Shown here: one piece after another, positions 40,911 to 49,749 of the stretch
Numbering within the stretch: the stretch's first letter is position 1
Layout: the number at the start of each line of letters is the position of its first letter
NCBI GenBank assembly: GCA_004556395.1
Contig: SFHK01000013.1
Location: 62,001-126,000, forward strand
Origin: Clostridiales bacterium
GTDB taxonomy: Bacteria; Bacillota; Clostridia; Christensenellales; Aristaeellaceae
Direction of reading: 5' to 3'
Length of the DNA stretch: 64,000 nt
Position numbers and translations under genes: made by a program
Notes under the pieces: generated by a model
Database searches by the model: none
What the model saw: the letters and a program-made list of their open reading frames with translations, nothing else
Told to the model about the DNA's origin: nothing

Positions 40911-42284
40911 ATGTCCAAGAAACAACCGAACCTTCTGTTCTTCGGAATCGACAGCCTGCGCCGCGACCATATGAGCCACTACGGCTATGGCCGCCTGACC
41001 ACCCCCAACATCTCCAAGTACGCGGATCGCGGCATCACGTTTGAAAGCTGCTTCTCCGCGCATATTCCCACCACGCCCGGCTATTCCAGCATGCTGACCG
41101 GCCGCGACGTGTTCGGCACCGGCGTCGTCGCGCTGGGCCAGAGCAAGATCGTGGACGGCGTTCCGGTGCTGGCCGAAATGCTGCACGACCGCGGCTACGA
41201 GACCACCTGCATCGGCTTCAAGGGCAACGCGGCCGGCCGCGGCTATGACAACTACCTGAGCTTCGCCGGCTGGGGCCCCGATCATGACGACGGCCGCGCC
41301 CACAAGGCCGAGAACTGCAACGACGTGGCCATCCCCGAGCTGGAGCGTCTGGCCGCGGGCGACAAGCCGTTCTTCCTGTTCATCCGCCACATGGACCCGC
41401 ACTCCCCGTATCTCGCGCCCGCTCCGTTCAAGGACATGTTCTTCCAGGGCGACGCGTTTGATCCCGAGGACAAGCGCATGCAGAAGGTGTACGACTTCAA
41501 GCCCTTCGGCGACTACATCGGATCGTGGGTGCCCAAGGGATGCACCAACCCCGATTACGTCATCGCCCAGTACGATTCCGCCGTGGCCTACATGGACAAC
41601 TGCATCCAGCAGGTGCTGGAAAAGCTGTACGCGCTGAATCTGGAAGAGGACACCATCGTCGTGTTCGTTTCCGACCACGGCGAGACGCTGTATGATCACG
41701 ACTGCTATTTCGATCATCACGGCATGTACGAGCCCACGCTGGTGGTACCGTTCATCGTGGTGTGGAAGAACCATCTGCCGTCCTGCGTGCGCATCAAGGA
41801 TTACATGCAGCTCAAGGACGTTACGCCCACGCTGCTGGACATCATGGGCATCGACACCGGCCTGCCCTTCGAGGGCCGCAGCATGATGCCGCTGGTCTAC
41901 GGCGGCGAGCGCGAGCCGGAGCCGGAGTTCTACATCACCGAGGACACCTGGATGCGCAAGCACGGCTGGCGCACGCCGGAATGGAAGCTGATCGTCTCCA
42001 AGGAGCCGGACTTCCACTTCAAGCCCATGGTTGAATTGTATAATCTGGTGAAGGATCCCGAGGAAAACCACAACGTGGCCGACGAGAATCCCGAGATCGT
42101 GGAAGCGCTCAAAAAGCGCATGGACGCGTGGATTGAGAAGCGTGTGAAGGAAACCGGCCGCCCGAACCCGATCGACGTGAATTTCCTCAAGGACGGCAAG
42201 CCCTTCGCTTCCTCGCAGGAGGCCTACGAGGGCAAGTACATCGGCGGCATCGCGGACGCGGTGAAGCTGCAGAAGAAGGATTAA
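40911..42284 (+). CDS. Sulfatase-fold hydrolase with Thr in place of the formylglycine Cys
   Basis: A 457-residue alkaline-phosphatase-superfamily enzyme with sulfatase layout: FFGIDSLRRDHMSHYGY at the N-terminus (metal Asp), HMDPHSPY, VFVSDHGETLYDH (metal Asp-His) and a sulfatase-like C-terminus. Where sulfatases have C/S-x-P-x-R followed by TG nine residues on, this protein has Thr54-Thr-Pro-Gly-Tyr58 with TGR at 63-65; both catalytic Cys and Arg are changed. It cannot be matured by anSME. Thr is the nucleophile in phosphodiesterase relatives such as NPP and LtaS, so it may be a phospho- or phosphonate hydrolase. No signal peptide. Confidence 0.85.
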   Translation: MSKKQPNLLFFGIDSLRRDHMSHYGYGRLTTPNISKYADRGITFESCFSAHIPTTPGYSSMLTGRDVFGTGVVALGQSKIVDGVPVLAEMLHDRGYETTCIGFKGNAAGRGYDNYLSFAGWGPDHDDGRAHKAENCNDVAIPELERLAAGDKPFFLFIRHMDPHSPYLAPAPFKDMFFQGDAFDPEDKRMQKVYDFKPFGDYIGSWVPKGCTNPDYVIAQYDSAVAYMDNCIQQVLEKLYALNLEEDTIVVFVSDHGETLYDHDCYFDHHGMYEPTLVVPFIVVWKNHLPSCVRIKDYMQLKDVTPTLLDIMGIDTGLPFEGRSMMPLVYGGEREPEPEFYITEDTWMRKHGWRTPEWKLIVSKEPDFHFKPMVELYNLVKDPEENHNVADENPEIVEALKKRMDAWIEKRVKETGRPNPIDVNFLKDGKPFASSQEAYEGKYIGGIADAVKLQKKD

Positions 42285-42288
42285 GATC

Positions 42289-43305
42289 ATGCTGAGAGTA
42301 TGCGTTATCGGCCTTGGCCATATCGGCAATCTGCACGCGCGCATCTATCAGGAAGACGACATGGTGGAGCTGGTCGGCGTGTGCGACGTGAACCGCGAAC
42401 GCGCCGACGCGGCCGCGAAGAAGTTTGACGTGCCGTGCTATTACGACGCGCCCACGATGCTGAAGGAGCTGAAGCCCGATCTGGTGTCCGTCGCGACCGG
42501 CGGCTACGAGTATTCGTCCGATCACTTCATTCCTAGCATTCAGGCGCTGGAAGCGGGCTGCCACGTGCTCACCGAGAAGCCCATCAGCAATGTGATTGAG
42601 AACGGCAAGATCATGGTTGACACGGCCAAGCGCCTGAACCGCTGCTTCGCCATCGACTTCAATCATCGCTTTACGCCCGCCGCCCGCGCCGCGAAGAAGT
42701 GGCAGGACGAGGGACTGCTGGGCGATCTGCTGTTCTGCAACATGGCGCTGTGGATCGGCAAGCCGCAGGATTTCGACAGCCCCTACTATCATCTGAAGGC
42801 GCTGAACCCGCATTCCTGCGAGATTATCCGCTATTTCATGGGCGACGTGGACGCGGTGCAGTGCTTTGCGATGAAGTCACCGGGGCGCACGATCTGGTCG
42901 ACGGCCAGCGTCAACATGAAGTTCAAAAGCGGCGCGGTCGGGCACCTGACCAGCTCCTACGACATTGCCCGCGGTCATCCGATGGAGCGGTGCGAGGTCG
43001 CTGGCCTGAAGGGACGACTGGTGTTTGAGGATATGTGGCGCGAAGCGACGCTGTATCCCGCCGGCAACCCGGAAAAGCGCGTGTACACCAACCCGGTGTT
43101 CGGCGGCTACGCCAACTTTGACGATACCTTCCGCGATCGAATCCGTTCGTTCGTGCGGCAGGTGGCGGCGGGCGTGAAGCCCGAGGACATCGACGGCAGC
43201 GGCCTTCAGGGACTCAAGGCGCAGATGATCATTCACGCGGCCATTGAATCCCTCAACACCGGTCGGGTTGTGTATCTGGACGAAATGTTCCCGAACTATA
43301 TCTGA
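42289..43305 (+). CDS. Gfo/Idh/MocA-family oxidoreductase (second of three)
   Basis: A 338-residue enzyme with Rossmann motif VIGLGHIGNLHARIYQ, the cofactor motif LTEKPISN and the catalytic segment LNPHSCEIIRYFMGDVDAV. It is more similar in motifs to the third Gfo gene than to the first. It starts 4 bases after the preceding stop, so translation is coupled. A role oxidising or reducing a sugar hydroxyl in the island is likely; substrate unknown. Confidence 0.88.
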   Translation: MLRVCVIGLGHIGNLHARIYQEDDMVELVGVCDVNRERADAAAKKFDVPCYYDAPTMLKELKPDLVSVATGGYEYSSDHFIPSIQALEAGCHVLTEKPISNVIENGKIMVDTAKRLNRCFAIDFNHRFTPAARAAKKWQDEGLLGDLLFCNMALWIGKPQDFDSPYYHLKALNPHSCEIIRYFMGDVDAVQCFAMKSPGRTIWSTASVNMKFKSGAVGHLTSSYDIARGHPMERCEVAGLKGRLVFEDMWREATLYPAGNPEKRVYTNPVFGGYANFDDTFRDRIRSFVRQVAAGVKPEDIDGSGLQGLKAQMIIHAAIESLNTGRVVYLDEMFPNYI

Positions 43306-43322
43306 TGAGGGGAGGCGGGCGG

Positions 43323-44183
43323 ATGCCGGATAATGTGCTCCGGTTTCAGGATCATGCCGACGCGTTGGCGCCGGGCATTGTCGTGCTCGATCAGAGCCAG
43401 ACGCGCATCAGCCCGCATGCCCATGCGTTCTACGAATTCGTCTACATCCGCGAGGGCTTCTGCCTGCACGGAACGGACGAGCAGACGGCGCTGGTTATGG
43501 AGGGCGACTGCTTCCTGATCACGCCGGGCAACAACCACAGCTACATCGGTTCGCGCGTGGTGCAGCTGTACAACTTTCTGTTCTTGGAGGAAGCGTTTCA
43601 GAAGCTGCGGCAAGAGCCGGTGTTCAAAACGATCTTCTCCATGGACAGCCGGAAATGGAATTCCGTGAAGGTGCATCTGGATCTGAACGAGCAAAAGCGC
43701 GTATCGCGGCTTCTGCGCGGGATGATCGAGGATCAGAAAACGCGGGAAATCGGCTGGCAGACGCGCGTGCTGTGTCAGGGCACGTGCGTGCTGATCGACT
43801 ACGCGCGGGCGCTGGAACGGCGCGGTCAGGCGGAAAGCGACGGCGGCGGCTATCCCAACTATGTGGCGAAGGCGCTGGAAATCGTCGGCGAGCGGTATTC
43901 GGACAGCGAGCTGACCGTGGCGGCGATTGCCGCCGAGGCGGGCGTGACCCCGGACTATCTGTCCCGTCAGTTCCGCACGATCACCGGCGTGGGCGTTCAG
44001 GAATACCTCCGGCGCTGCCGCTTCGCGCGCGCGGCCGACATGCTCGCGTCGGGCGCAACGGTCTCCGATACGGCCAAAAGCGTGGGCTTTGCGAGCCTGA
44101 GCCATTTCTCGCGCGAATTCAAGAAGGAACTGGGCGTGGCCCCGTCCGGGTACGCCCGCGTAAACGACGAAAAACAGGAATGA
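43323..44183 (+). CDS. AraC-family transcriptional regulator
   Basis: A 286-residue regulator with an N-terminal cupin effector domain (ISPHAHAFYEFVYIREG, FLITPGNNHSYIG) and a C-terminal double helix-turn-helix (LTVAAIAAEAGVTPDYLSRQ and VSDTAKSVGFASLSHFSREF). It sits inside the catabolic operon and is the obvious candidate sensor of its substrate. ATG 43323 follows GGGGAGG by 8 bases; the ORF extension to 43303 overlaps the upstream stop and lacks a site. Confidence 0.92.
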   Translation: MPDNVLRFQDHADALAPGIVVLDQSQTRISPHAHAFYEFVYIREGFCLHGTDEQTALVMEGDCFLITPGNNHSYIGSRVVQLYNFLFLEEAFQKLRQEPVFKTIFSMDSRKWNSVKVHLDLNEQKRVSRLLRGMIEDQKTREIGWQTRVLCQGTCVLIDYARALERRGQAESDGGGYPNYVAKALEIVGERYSDSELTVAAIAAEAGVTPDYLSRQFRTITGVGVQEYLRRCRFARAADMLASGATVSDTAKSVGFASLSHFSREFKKELGVAPSGYARVNDEKQE

Positions 44184-44200
44184 CAGGGGAGGTACGAATC

Positions 44201-45301
44201 ATGAAACTGAAGTGCGCAGTCGTCGGTATGGGCGGCATTGGCAACACGCACGCGAAGTGCTATCACGAAAATGAGCTCTCCGAGCTGGTCGCGGTCTGCG
44301 ATCTGGTGAAGGAAAAGGCGGACGCGGCGGCGGAGAAATTCGGTGTGCGCGCGTTCTATGATGAGGAAGAAATGCTCAAGGCGATGCCGGAAATCGACAT
44401 CGTGTCCGTGACGACCTCCGGTTATGACAACGGCTCCATGCACTTTGAGCCGGCGATGCTGGCGCTGAGCTACGGCAAGAACGTGCTGGTTGAGAAGCCC
44501 ATCTGCGCCGACATCTACGACGCGCGCGAGCTGGTTCGCTATGCCGCGAAGCAGAAGGTGTATCTCGGCTGCGACCTGAACCACTACTTCTCCGGCCCGG
44601 CGTTCGCGGCGGACGAGCTGATGAAGAACGGCGGCGTGGGCGAGCTGGTGTATTGCATCCACAAGGTCGGCTTCAACGGCTCCGAGCTCAAGTACGGCGG
44701 CCCCGGCGCGCCCCGCTGGCAGACGCCCTACAGCCACCTGAAGGCCTTCTGCGCGCATCCGTTCAGCGTCATGCGCCACTTCTGCGGCGACATCGTGGGC
44801 GTGCAGGCGTTCCTGTCCAAGCCCGGCGTGCGCGCGACCGCGTGCGACCCGATGCTGTCCATCAACTCTATTCATGTGCGCTTCGCCAACGGCGGCGTGG
44901 GCTACCTGATCAGCCAGCGCGGAGACGCGATGTTCGGTCTGGGCGGCTGGTGGAGCTATGAGCACGCTGGCACGAAGGGCACCTTCTGCATCGAAAACTG
45001 CGTGGAGAAGCTGCACTACTGGAACATCAACGAAGTCGAGAACCCCGGCATGGCTTCGCCCACGCCCAAGACCACCGATTTCGGCGTGAAGGAGTTCGGC
45101 TCCACGTTCCCGACCCGCATCAACGCCTTCCTCGAGGACATCACCAACAAGGTGCCGCGCGAGTATCTGCGCGCCTCCGGCCGCGACGCGCTCGCTACGC
45201 TGGAATACACCTTCGCCGCGATGAAGAGCTACGAGAACGGCGGCGTTCTGGTTGTGCCTGAGCTGCTGCCCGCCTTCCATGGCGACATCAGCCGCATCTG
45301 A
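44201..45301 (+). CDS. Gfo/Idh/MocA-family oxidoreductase (third of three)
   Basis: A 366-residue enzyme: VVGMGGIGNTHAKCY Rossmann motif, LVEKPICAD cofactor motif and LKAFCAHPFSVMRHFCGDIVGV in the catalytic region. AGGGGAGGTACG precedes the ATG at 44201; the longer open frame runs through the antisense and araC region and is rejected. The HP/S...HFCGD segment parallels the second Gfo, suggesting paralogues with related substrates. Confidence 0.88.
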   Translation: MKLKCAVVGMGGIGNTHAKCYHENELSELVAVCDLVKEKADAAAEKFGVRAFYDEEEMLKAMPEIDIVSVTTSGYDNGSMHFEPAMLALSYGKNVLVEKPICADIYDARELVRYAAKQKVYLGCDLNHYFSGPAFAADELMKNGGVGELVYCIHKVGFNGSELKYGGPGAPRWQTPYSHLKAFCAHPFSVMRHFCGDIVGVQAFLSKPGVRATACDPMLSINSIHVRFANGGVGYLISQRGDAMFGLGGWWSYEHAGTKGTFCIENCVEKLHYWNINEVENPGMASPTPKTTDFGVKEFGSTFPTRINAFLEDITNKVPREYLRASGRDALATLEYTFAAMKSYENGGVLVVPELLPAFHGDISRI

Positions 45302-45305
45302 CGAT

Positions 45306-46682
45306 ATGAATATCCTGCTGATCAATGCCGACCAGCTTCGGCATGACTGCGTGGGCTATCGAGGGCTTCGGGGCGTAAAAACCCCGAACCTCGACGCCCT
45401 CGCGCGGGAAAGCATCGTGTTTGAGGACGCGTACACGCCGCTGCCGGTGTGCTCGCCCGCGCGCCAGTCGCTTCTGTGCGGCCGCCGCCCGGATTCCATC
45501 GGCGCACAGTGGAACTACGATTTCATGCCCACGCCGGAGCTGGATCCCTCCATCTGCTGGCCGGGCGAGCTGAAGCAAAGCGGCTGGAACACCGGCTATA
45601 TCGGGCGGTTTCACGTGTCTGCGACCCGCACGCCCGCGGATTTCGGCTATCAGTCTACGGTACGTCTGAGCGAATACCGCGCCTTCGCGGCGGAGAAGTA
45701 TCCGGACGTGAAGTACGAGGGCGGCTGGCTGGGCTGCGAAAGCCCCATCCCGGTGGAGGGTTCCGAGACGCACTGGCTGGCTGGGCGCGCGGGCGAAATG
45801 ATTCGTTCGTTCGCCGCCGAGGGCAGGCCGTGGCACCTGTGGGTGGATTACGAGGTTCCGCACCTGCCGTGCCGTCCCTCCGCGCCGTTTTCCCGCATGT
45901 ACAATCCGGACGACATCGAGCCGTGGGACGGCTGGGGCGACGAATTCCGTCTGAAGCCGTACATCCACAGGCAGCAGACGCTGAGCTGGGACACGGCGAA
46001 ATATGAATGGAAGGACTTCCAGCCGATGGTGGCGCGCTACTATGGCTGGATTACGCAGCTGGACGACGCGATTGGGCGCATACTCAGCGCGCTTCGGGAA
46101 ACCGGCCAGTACGACGACACCGCGATTCTCTTCACGTCCGACCACGGCGACATGTGCGCCAGTCACTCGATGCTGGACAAGCATTATGTGCTGTACGACG
46201 ACATCATCCGTATTCCGCTGGTGGCGAAGATTCCGGGCGCGAAGCCGCGCGTGAGTCATGAGTTCGTGATGAACTGTCTGGACATACCGGCTTCCATCCG
46301 CAAATGGGCGGGGCTTGCCGGGGAGCCGATGCGCCACGGCCGACCGCTTCCGGAAACGGCGGAGGAGGAGCCGGGCGCGGCGGACGTGCTGGTTACGTCC
46401 AATGGCCAGCAGTTCGGATTGTATACCACACGCGCGCTCCGGACGCGCACACACAAATACGTGTGGAACCTGACGGACGTGGACGAGCTGTACGATCTGA
46501 CGCTCGACCCCGGCGAAAAGCATAACCGAATCGCCGACCCCGCTTACGCGGAGCTTCTGAAGGCCATGCGCGAGCGCCTGTACGAACGACTGATCGAGAC
46601 GGGCGACCGCTTTGCGGGCAGCCAGTGGATGAAACGCCAGCTGCTCGAAGGCAGGAAACATGTACCTGTAGAACGAATCTGA
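45306..46682 (+). CDS. Type I (formylglycine) sulfatase
   Basis: A 458-residue cytoplasmic sulfatase. The maturation motif is intact, Cys49-Ser-Pro-Ala-Arg53 (CSPARQSLLCGR), so anSME should convert Cys49 to formylglycine. Metal ligands are in LLINADQLRHD and FTSDHGDMCASH; YTPLPVCSPARQ is the classical S1 context. There is no signal peptide, so sulfate is removed after uptake. It starts 5 bases after the Gfo stop with a weak ribosome site, relying on coupled translation. Confidence 0.92.
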   Translation: MNILLINADQLRHDCVGYRGLRGVKTPNLDALARESIVFEDAYTPLPVCSPARQSLLCGRRPDSIGAQWNYDFMPTPELDPSICWPGELKQSGWNTGYIGRFHVSATRTPADFGYQSTVRLSEYRAFAAEKYPDVKYEGGWLGCESPIPVEGSETHWLAGRAGEMIRSFAAEGRPWHLWVDYEVPHLPCRPSAPFSRMYNPDDIEPWDGWGDEFRLKPYIHRQQTLSWDTAKYEWKDFQPMVARYYGWITQLDDAIGRILSALRETGQYDDTAILFTSDHGDMCASHSMLDKHYVLYDDIIRIPLVAKIPGAKPRVSHEFVMNCLDIPASIRKWAGLAGEPMRHGRPLPETAEEEPGAADVLVTSNGQQFGLYTTRALRTRTHKYVWNLTDVDELYDLTLDPGEKHNRIADPAYAELLKAMRERLYERLIETGDRFAGSQWMKRQLLEGRKHVPVERI

Positions 46683-46699
46683 ACAAGGGAGGCAACTTT

Positions 46700-47926
46700 A
46701 TGAAGAAACTGCTTGCGATTCTTGTGGCTCTCACCCTCGCGCTGGCCGGGATTTCCGCCGTGGCCGAGGAGGAGAAGGTGACCCTGAGCTTCCTGCGCAT
46801 CGGCAACGACGAGGCCGAGCGCGCCTTCTGGCAGTGGGCGATTGAAGCGTTCGAGAAGGAAAACGCGGACGTGCGCATCGCCTATGAGGAAGCGCCCATC
46901 GGCGAATCCATGGACACCGTGCTCAACACCCGCTTCGCGTCCGGAGAGGGCGTGGACCTGATCGGACACGGCATTCTGTCCGTCGCGCAGCGCGTCGAGG
47001 CGAACCAGTACATGGCGATCGACGAGTATTTTGACAGCTGGGAGGGCAAGGATGACATCATGCCTTCCGTGCTCGCCAACGGTACCTATAACGGACATGT
47101 GTACGGCCTTGGTTATTCCGTCACGCCCTACGTGTTCGCCTATCGCAGCGACCTGCTTGAGGAAGCCGGCATTGCCGTGCCCACCACGTGGGACGAGCTG
47201 GCCGACGCGGCCCGCGAGCTGACGAAGAAGAACGAAAGCGGCGAAGTGGAATTCGCGGGCTTCTGCTATCCGCAGACCGGCGGCAATCTGGTTGAGCTGG
47301 ACGTGTTCGTGTATGGCAACGGCGGCCAGTACATCGTTGACGGCGAGCCGGTGTTCGCGGACAACGAGGCGGTTGCGGGCGCGCTCTCCTTCCTGCGCGA
47401 GCTGATTCCGGACGTGAGCCTGACCTATTCCAGCAGCGAAGTGAACCCGTTCGTGTCCGGCTCCGCCGCCATGACGCTGATCAACAACGCCGCGCTGACC
47501 ACCATGCTCAAGAACCCCGAGTACGAGGGCAAGGTCGGCATCGCGCTGCCTCCGAACAACGGCGTGAAGGCATCCTTCTGCGGCTGCAACATGCTGTTCA
47601 TCGGCACGAAGTGCCAGAACCCGGACGCGGCGTTCCGCTTCATTTCCTTCGTGCTTTCCAAGGAAGCGACGCTCAAGCGCGCCGAGATGGTGAAGATTCC
47701 CGTCACCCGCACGTCTCTGGTTGAGGCTTACGCGGCGATGGATCCGATGAACCTTGCCCGCAGCGAGTGCGTCACCTATGGCACCGGCATGCCGCGCGTA
47801 ACGTGGTCGACCGGCTTCCAGGCCGTGCGCAACGAGCTGAGCCAGAACGTCGTATTCGGCGATATGGATATTGCTGAGGCGCTCAACAAGGCGCAGACCG
47901 ATATTGAGTTCCGCATCAACGGCTGA
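46700..47926 (+). CDS. ABC sugar transporter, extracellular solute-binding protein
   Basis: A 408-residue family 1 solute-binding protein with a signal peptide (KKLLAILVALTLALAGISAVA). The cleavage region reads SAVA-EEE and has no lipobox Cys, unusual for a Gram-positive binding protein, which is normally a lipoprotein. The mature part has the LSFLRIGNDEAERAFWQWAIEAF opening typical of MalE/UgpB-like proteins. GGGAGG precedes the ATG. The two permeases follow; no ATPase is encoded, so a shared MsmX-type ATPase probably energises it. Confidence 0.9.
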   Translation: MKKLLAILVALTLALAGISAVAEEEKVTLSFLRIGNDEAERAFWQWAIEAFEKENADVRIAYEEAPIGESMDTVLNTRFASGEGVDLIGHGILSVAQRVEANQYMAIDEYFDSWEGKDDIMPSVLANGTYNGHVYGLGYSVTPYVFAYRSDLLEEAGIAVPTTWDELADAARELTKKNESGEVEFAGFCYPQTGGNLVELDVFVYGNGGQYIVDGEPVFADNEAVAGALSFLRELIPDVSLTYSSSEVNPFVSGSAAMTLINNAALTTMLKNPEYEGKVGIALPPNNGVKASFCGCNMLFIGTKCQNPDAAFRFISFVLSKEATLKRAEMVKIPVTRTSLVEAYAAMDPMNLARSECVTYGTGMPRVTWSTGFQAVRNELSQNVVFGDMDIAEALNKAQTDIEFRING

Positions 47927-47929
47927 TGA

Positions 47930-47970
47930 AAAGCTGCCCGGAGGAGGAAACGCTCTTCCTCCGGGGCTTT
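47930..47970 (+). terminator. Intercistronic hairpin between binding protein and permease
   Basis: AAAGC and CCCGGAGGA on the left pair with TCCGGG and GCTTT on the right; four T follow at 47978. Such hairpins after binding-protein genes stabilise that mRNA or reduce read-through, giving more binding protein than permease. Confidence 0.55.
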
Positions 47971-47985
47971 CGGGGGATTTTACAG

Positions 47986-48885
47986 GTGAAAAAAACGCGT
48001 ATGCAGGGCACGAGACGCTCAGACACAACGGCGGCATTTCTGATGCTGACGCCGTTTCTTTTGTTTTTTCTGACGTTTGTGATTTATCCGGCCCTTAAAA
48101 ACATCTGGTACTCCTTCACAAACTACAATCTGGACATGGATATGTGGGTGGGGCTGAAAAACTATCTGCGCCTGCCGAAGGACGATGTGTTTGTGAAGGC
48201 GTGCGTCAACACCTGCATTTACGCGCTTGTGAGCGTGTGCTCCCTGACGATTCTGGGCTTTCTGACGGCGGCGTTTCTGAACCGCTCCGCCGGCGCGGTC
48301 AAATGGGTTCGAATGCTTCTGATCTTCCCGTACGCCACGTCGATGGCGGCGGTGTCGATGATCTGGCTGATGATGTTCGACCCGAACCACGGCTTCCTCA
48401 ATAAGCTTTTGCACTTTCTGGGCGCGGGCGGGCGAAGCTGGCTGTTTGACAAAAGCCTCGCGCTCGGCTGCCTGATTTTTGTGAACGTGTGGAAGAACAT
48501 CGGCTACTGTATGCTGATCTATCTGGCGGGCATCAATTCAATTCCGGTGGAGCTGTACGAGGCGGCGACGGTGGACGGCGCGGGGGAGATGACGCGGCTT
48601 TTCAGGATCACGCTCCCGATGGTGCGGCCGGTGGCGTTTTTCGTGTTTATTACCACGATGGTGGACGCGTTCAAAACCTTTGAGCAGGTGCAGATCATGA
48701 CGCGCGGCGACCCGGTGTACGCCACGACGACGATCGTTCACCAGATTTATCAGCAGGGCTTCAGCGAATTTCGAATGGGCTACGCTTCCGCCATGGCGGT
48801 TGCGCTTCTGCTGGTTGTGATGCTGCTTACCCTGATCAACTTCCGCATAAACAGAGCCGGAGAGAGCGAGGTGAGCCGCGGATGA
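47986..48885 (+). CDS. ABC sugar transporter permease (MalF/UgpA type)
   Basis: A 299-residue inner-membrane permease with six TM helices and the EAA loop VELYEAATVDGAGEMTRLFRITLP that contacts the ATPase. The start is placed at GTG 47986 (ATG 48001 is possible) because the ORF from 47926 would begin inside the intercistronic hairpin. It overlaps the second permease by 4 bases. Confidence 0.88.
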   Translation: MKKTRMQGTRRSDTTAAFLMLTPFLLFFLTFVIYPALKNIWYSFTNYNLDMDMWVGLKNYLRLPKDDVFVKACVNTCIYALVSVCSLTILGFLTAAFLNRSAGAVKWVRMLLIFPYATSMAAVSMIWLMMFDPNHGFLNKLLHFLGAGGRSWLFDKSLALGCLIFVNVWKNIGYCMLIYLAGINSIPVELYEAATVDGAGEMTRLFRITLPMVRPVAFFVFITTMVDAFKTFEQVQIMTRGDPVYATTTIVHQIYQQGFSEFRMGYASAMAVALLLVVMLLTLINFRINRAGESEVSRG

Positions 48886-49739
48886 AGAGAACGCGCGGAG
48901 ACCGGGCGTTCCGTCTGGTTTCGCTTTTGCTTATGCTGGTTCTGTGCCTGCTGGTGGCGTTTCCGATGTTCATGACCGTGTCCGTGTCGCTTCAGACGAT
49001 GAACGAGATCTACGCCGCCGACCCGGTGATCATCCCGACGAAGCTGCGGTTTGAGAACTATCGTGTTGCCATGCAGAGCGGCGACTGGGGACGGTATTTT
49101 CTGAACAGCGCTTATGTGACGGTGGTCACGGTGCTCATTTCGCTGGTGATCAACTCGATGTCCGGCTATGTGTTCGCGCGCATTCCGTTTCGCGGAAGGG
49201 ACACGCTGTTTATGCTGATTCTGCTGGGCATGATGATTCCCACGCAGGTGACGCTGATTCCCGTGTTCACGCTGCTTAAGAAGATGAGCTTTTTCGGCGG
49301 CGGCTCGTCCGGGCTGATCAATACCTACGCGGGACTGATCATTCCCTTTATCGCCGGTTCGTTCGGCGTGTTCCTGACGCGGCAGTTCTACGTGGCGTTT
49401 CCGCAGGAGCTGGACGACGCGGCGATGATGGACGGCTGCGGTCGGTTTGGCACATATCTGCGCGTGTATCTGCCCCTGAGCGGGCCGGTGCTGGCGTCGC
49501 TGGGCGTTCTGAAGTTCACGGGCACGTGGAATGAATACACGTGGCCGCTGGTTGCCACGAGCGGCGACGCGATGAAGACCGTGCAGGTGGCGCTGACGGG
49601 CTTCCGCGACGAAGGAGAAATTTACTGGAATCTTCTGATGGCCGCGACGCTGACCGCGTCCCTGCCGATTTACTTCGTGTTTTTCTTTGCGCAGAAGCAC
49701 TTCGTGTCCGGACTGCTGGCCGGAAGCGTGAAGGCATAG
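48882..49739 (+). CDS. ABC sugar transporter permease (MalG/UgpE type)
   Basis: A 285-residue six-TM permease; the EAA loop is QELDDAAMMDGCGRFGTYLR. It starts at an ATGA overlap with the first permease. Together with the upstream genes it forms a carbohydrate importer of the CUT1 class, presumably bringing in the sulfated or modified sugar handled by the neighbouring enzymes. Confidence 0.9.
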   Translation: MKRTRGDRAFRLVSLLLMLVLCLLVAFPMFMTVSVSLQTMNEIYAADPVIIPTKLRFENYRVAMQSGDWGRYFLNSAYVTVVTVLISLVINSMSGYVFARIPFRGRDTLFMLILLGMMIPTQVTLIPVFTLLKKMSFFGGGSSGLINTYAGLIIPFIAGSFGVFLTRQFYVAFPQELDDAAMMDGCGRFGTYLRVYLPLSGPVLASLGVLKFTGTWNEYTWPLVATSGDAMKTVQVALTGFRDEGEIYWNLLMAATLTASLPIYFVFFFAQKHFVSGLLAGSVKA

Positions 49740-49749
49740 GAGGCGCGCC

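Noticed and set aside
40911..42284. Loss of CxPxR as a sequencing error
   Set aside because: Two separate codons differ, the reading frame is intact and the rest of the fold is conserved, so a single base error cannot explain it.
47926..47985. Permease start overlapping the binding-protein stop
   Set aside because: The first 20 codons fall inside a strong hairpin and encode no typical permease N-terminus; GTG 47986 is better.
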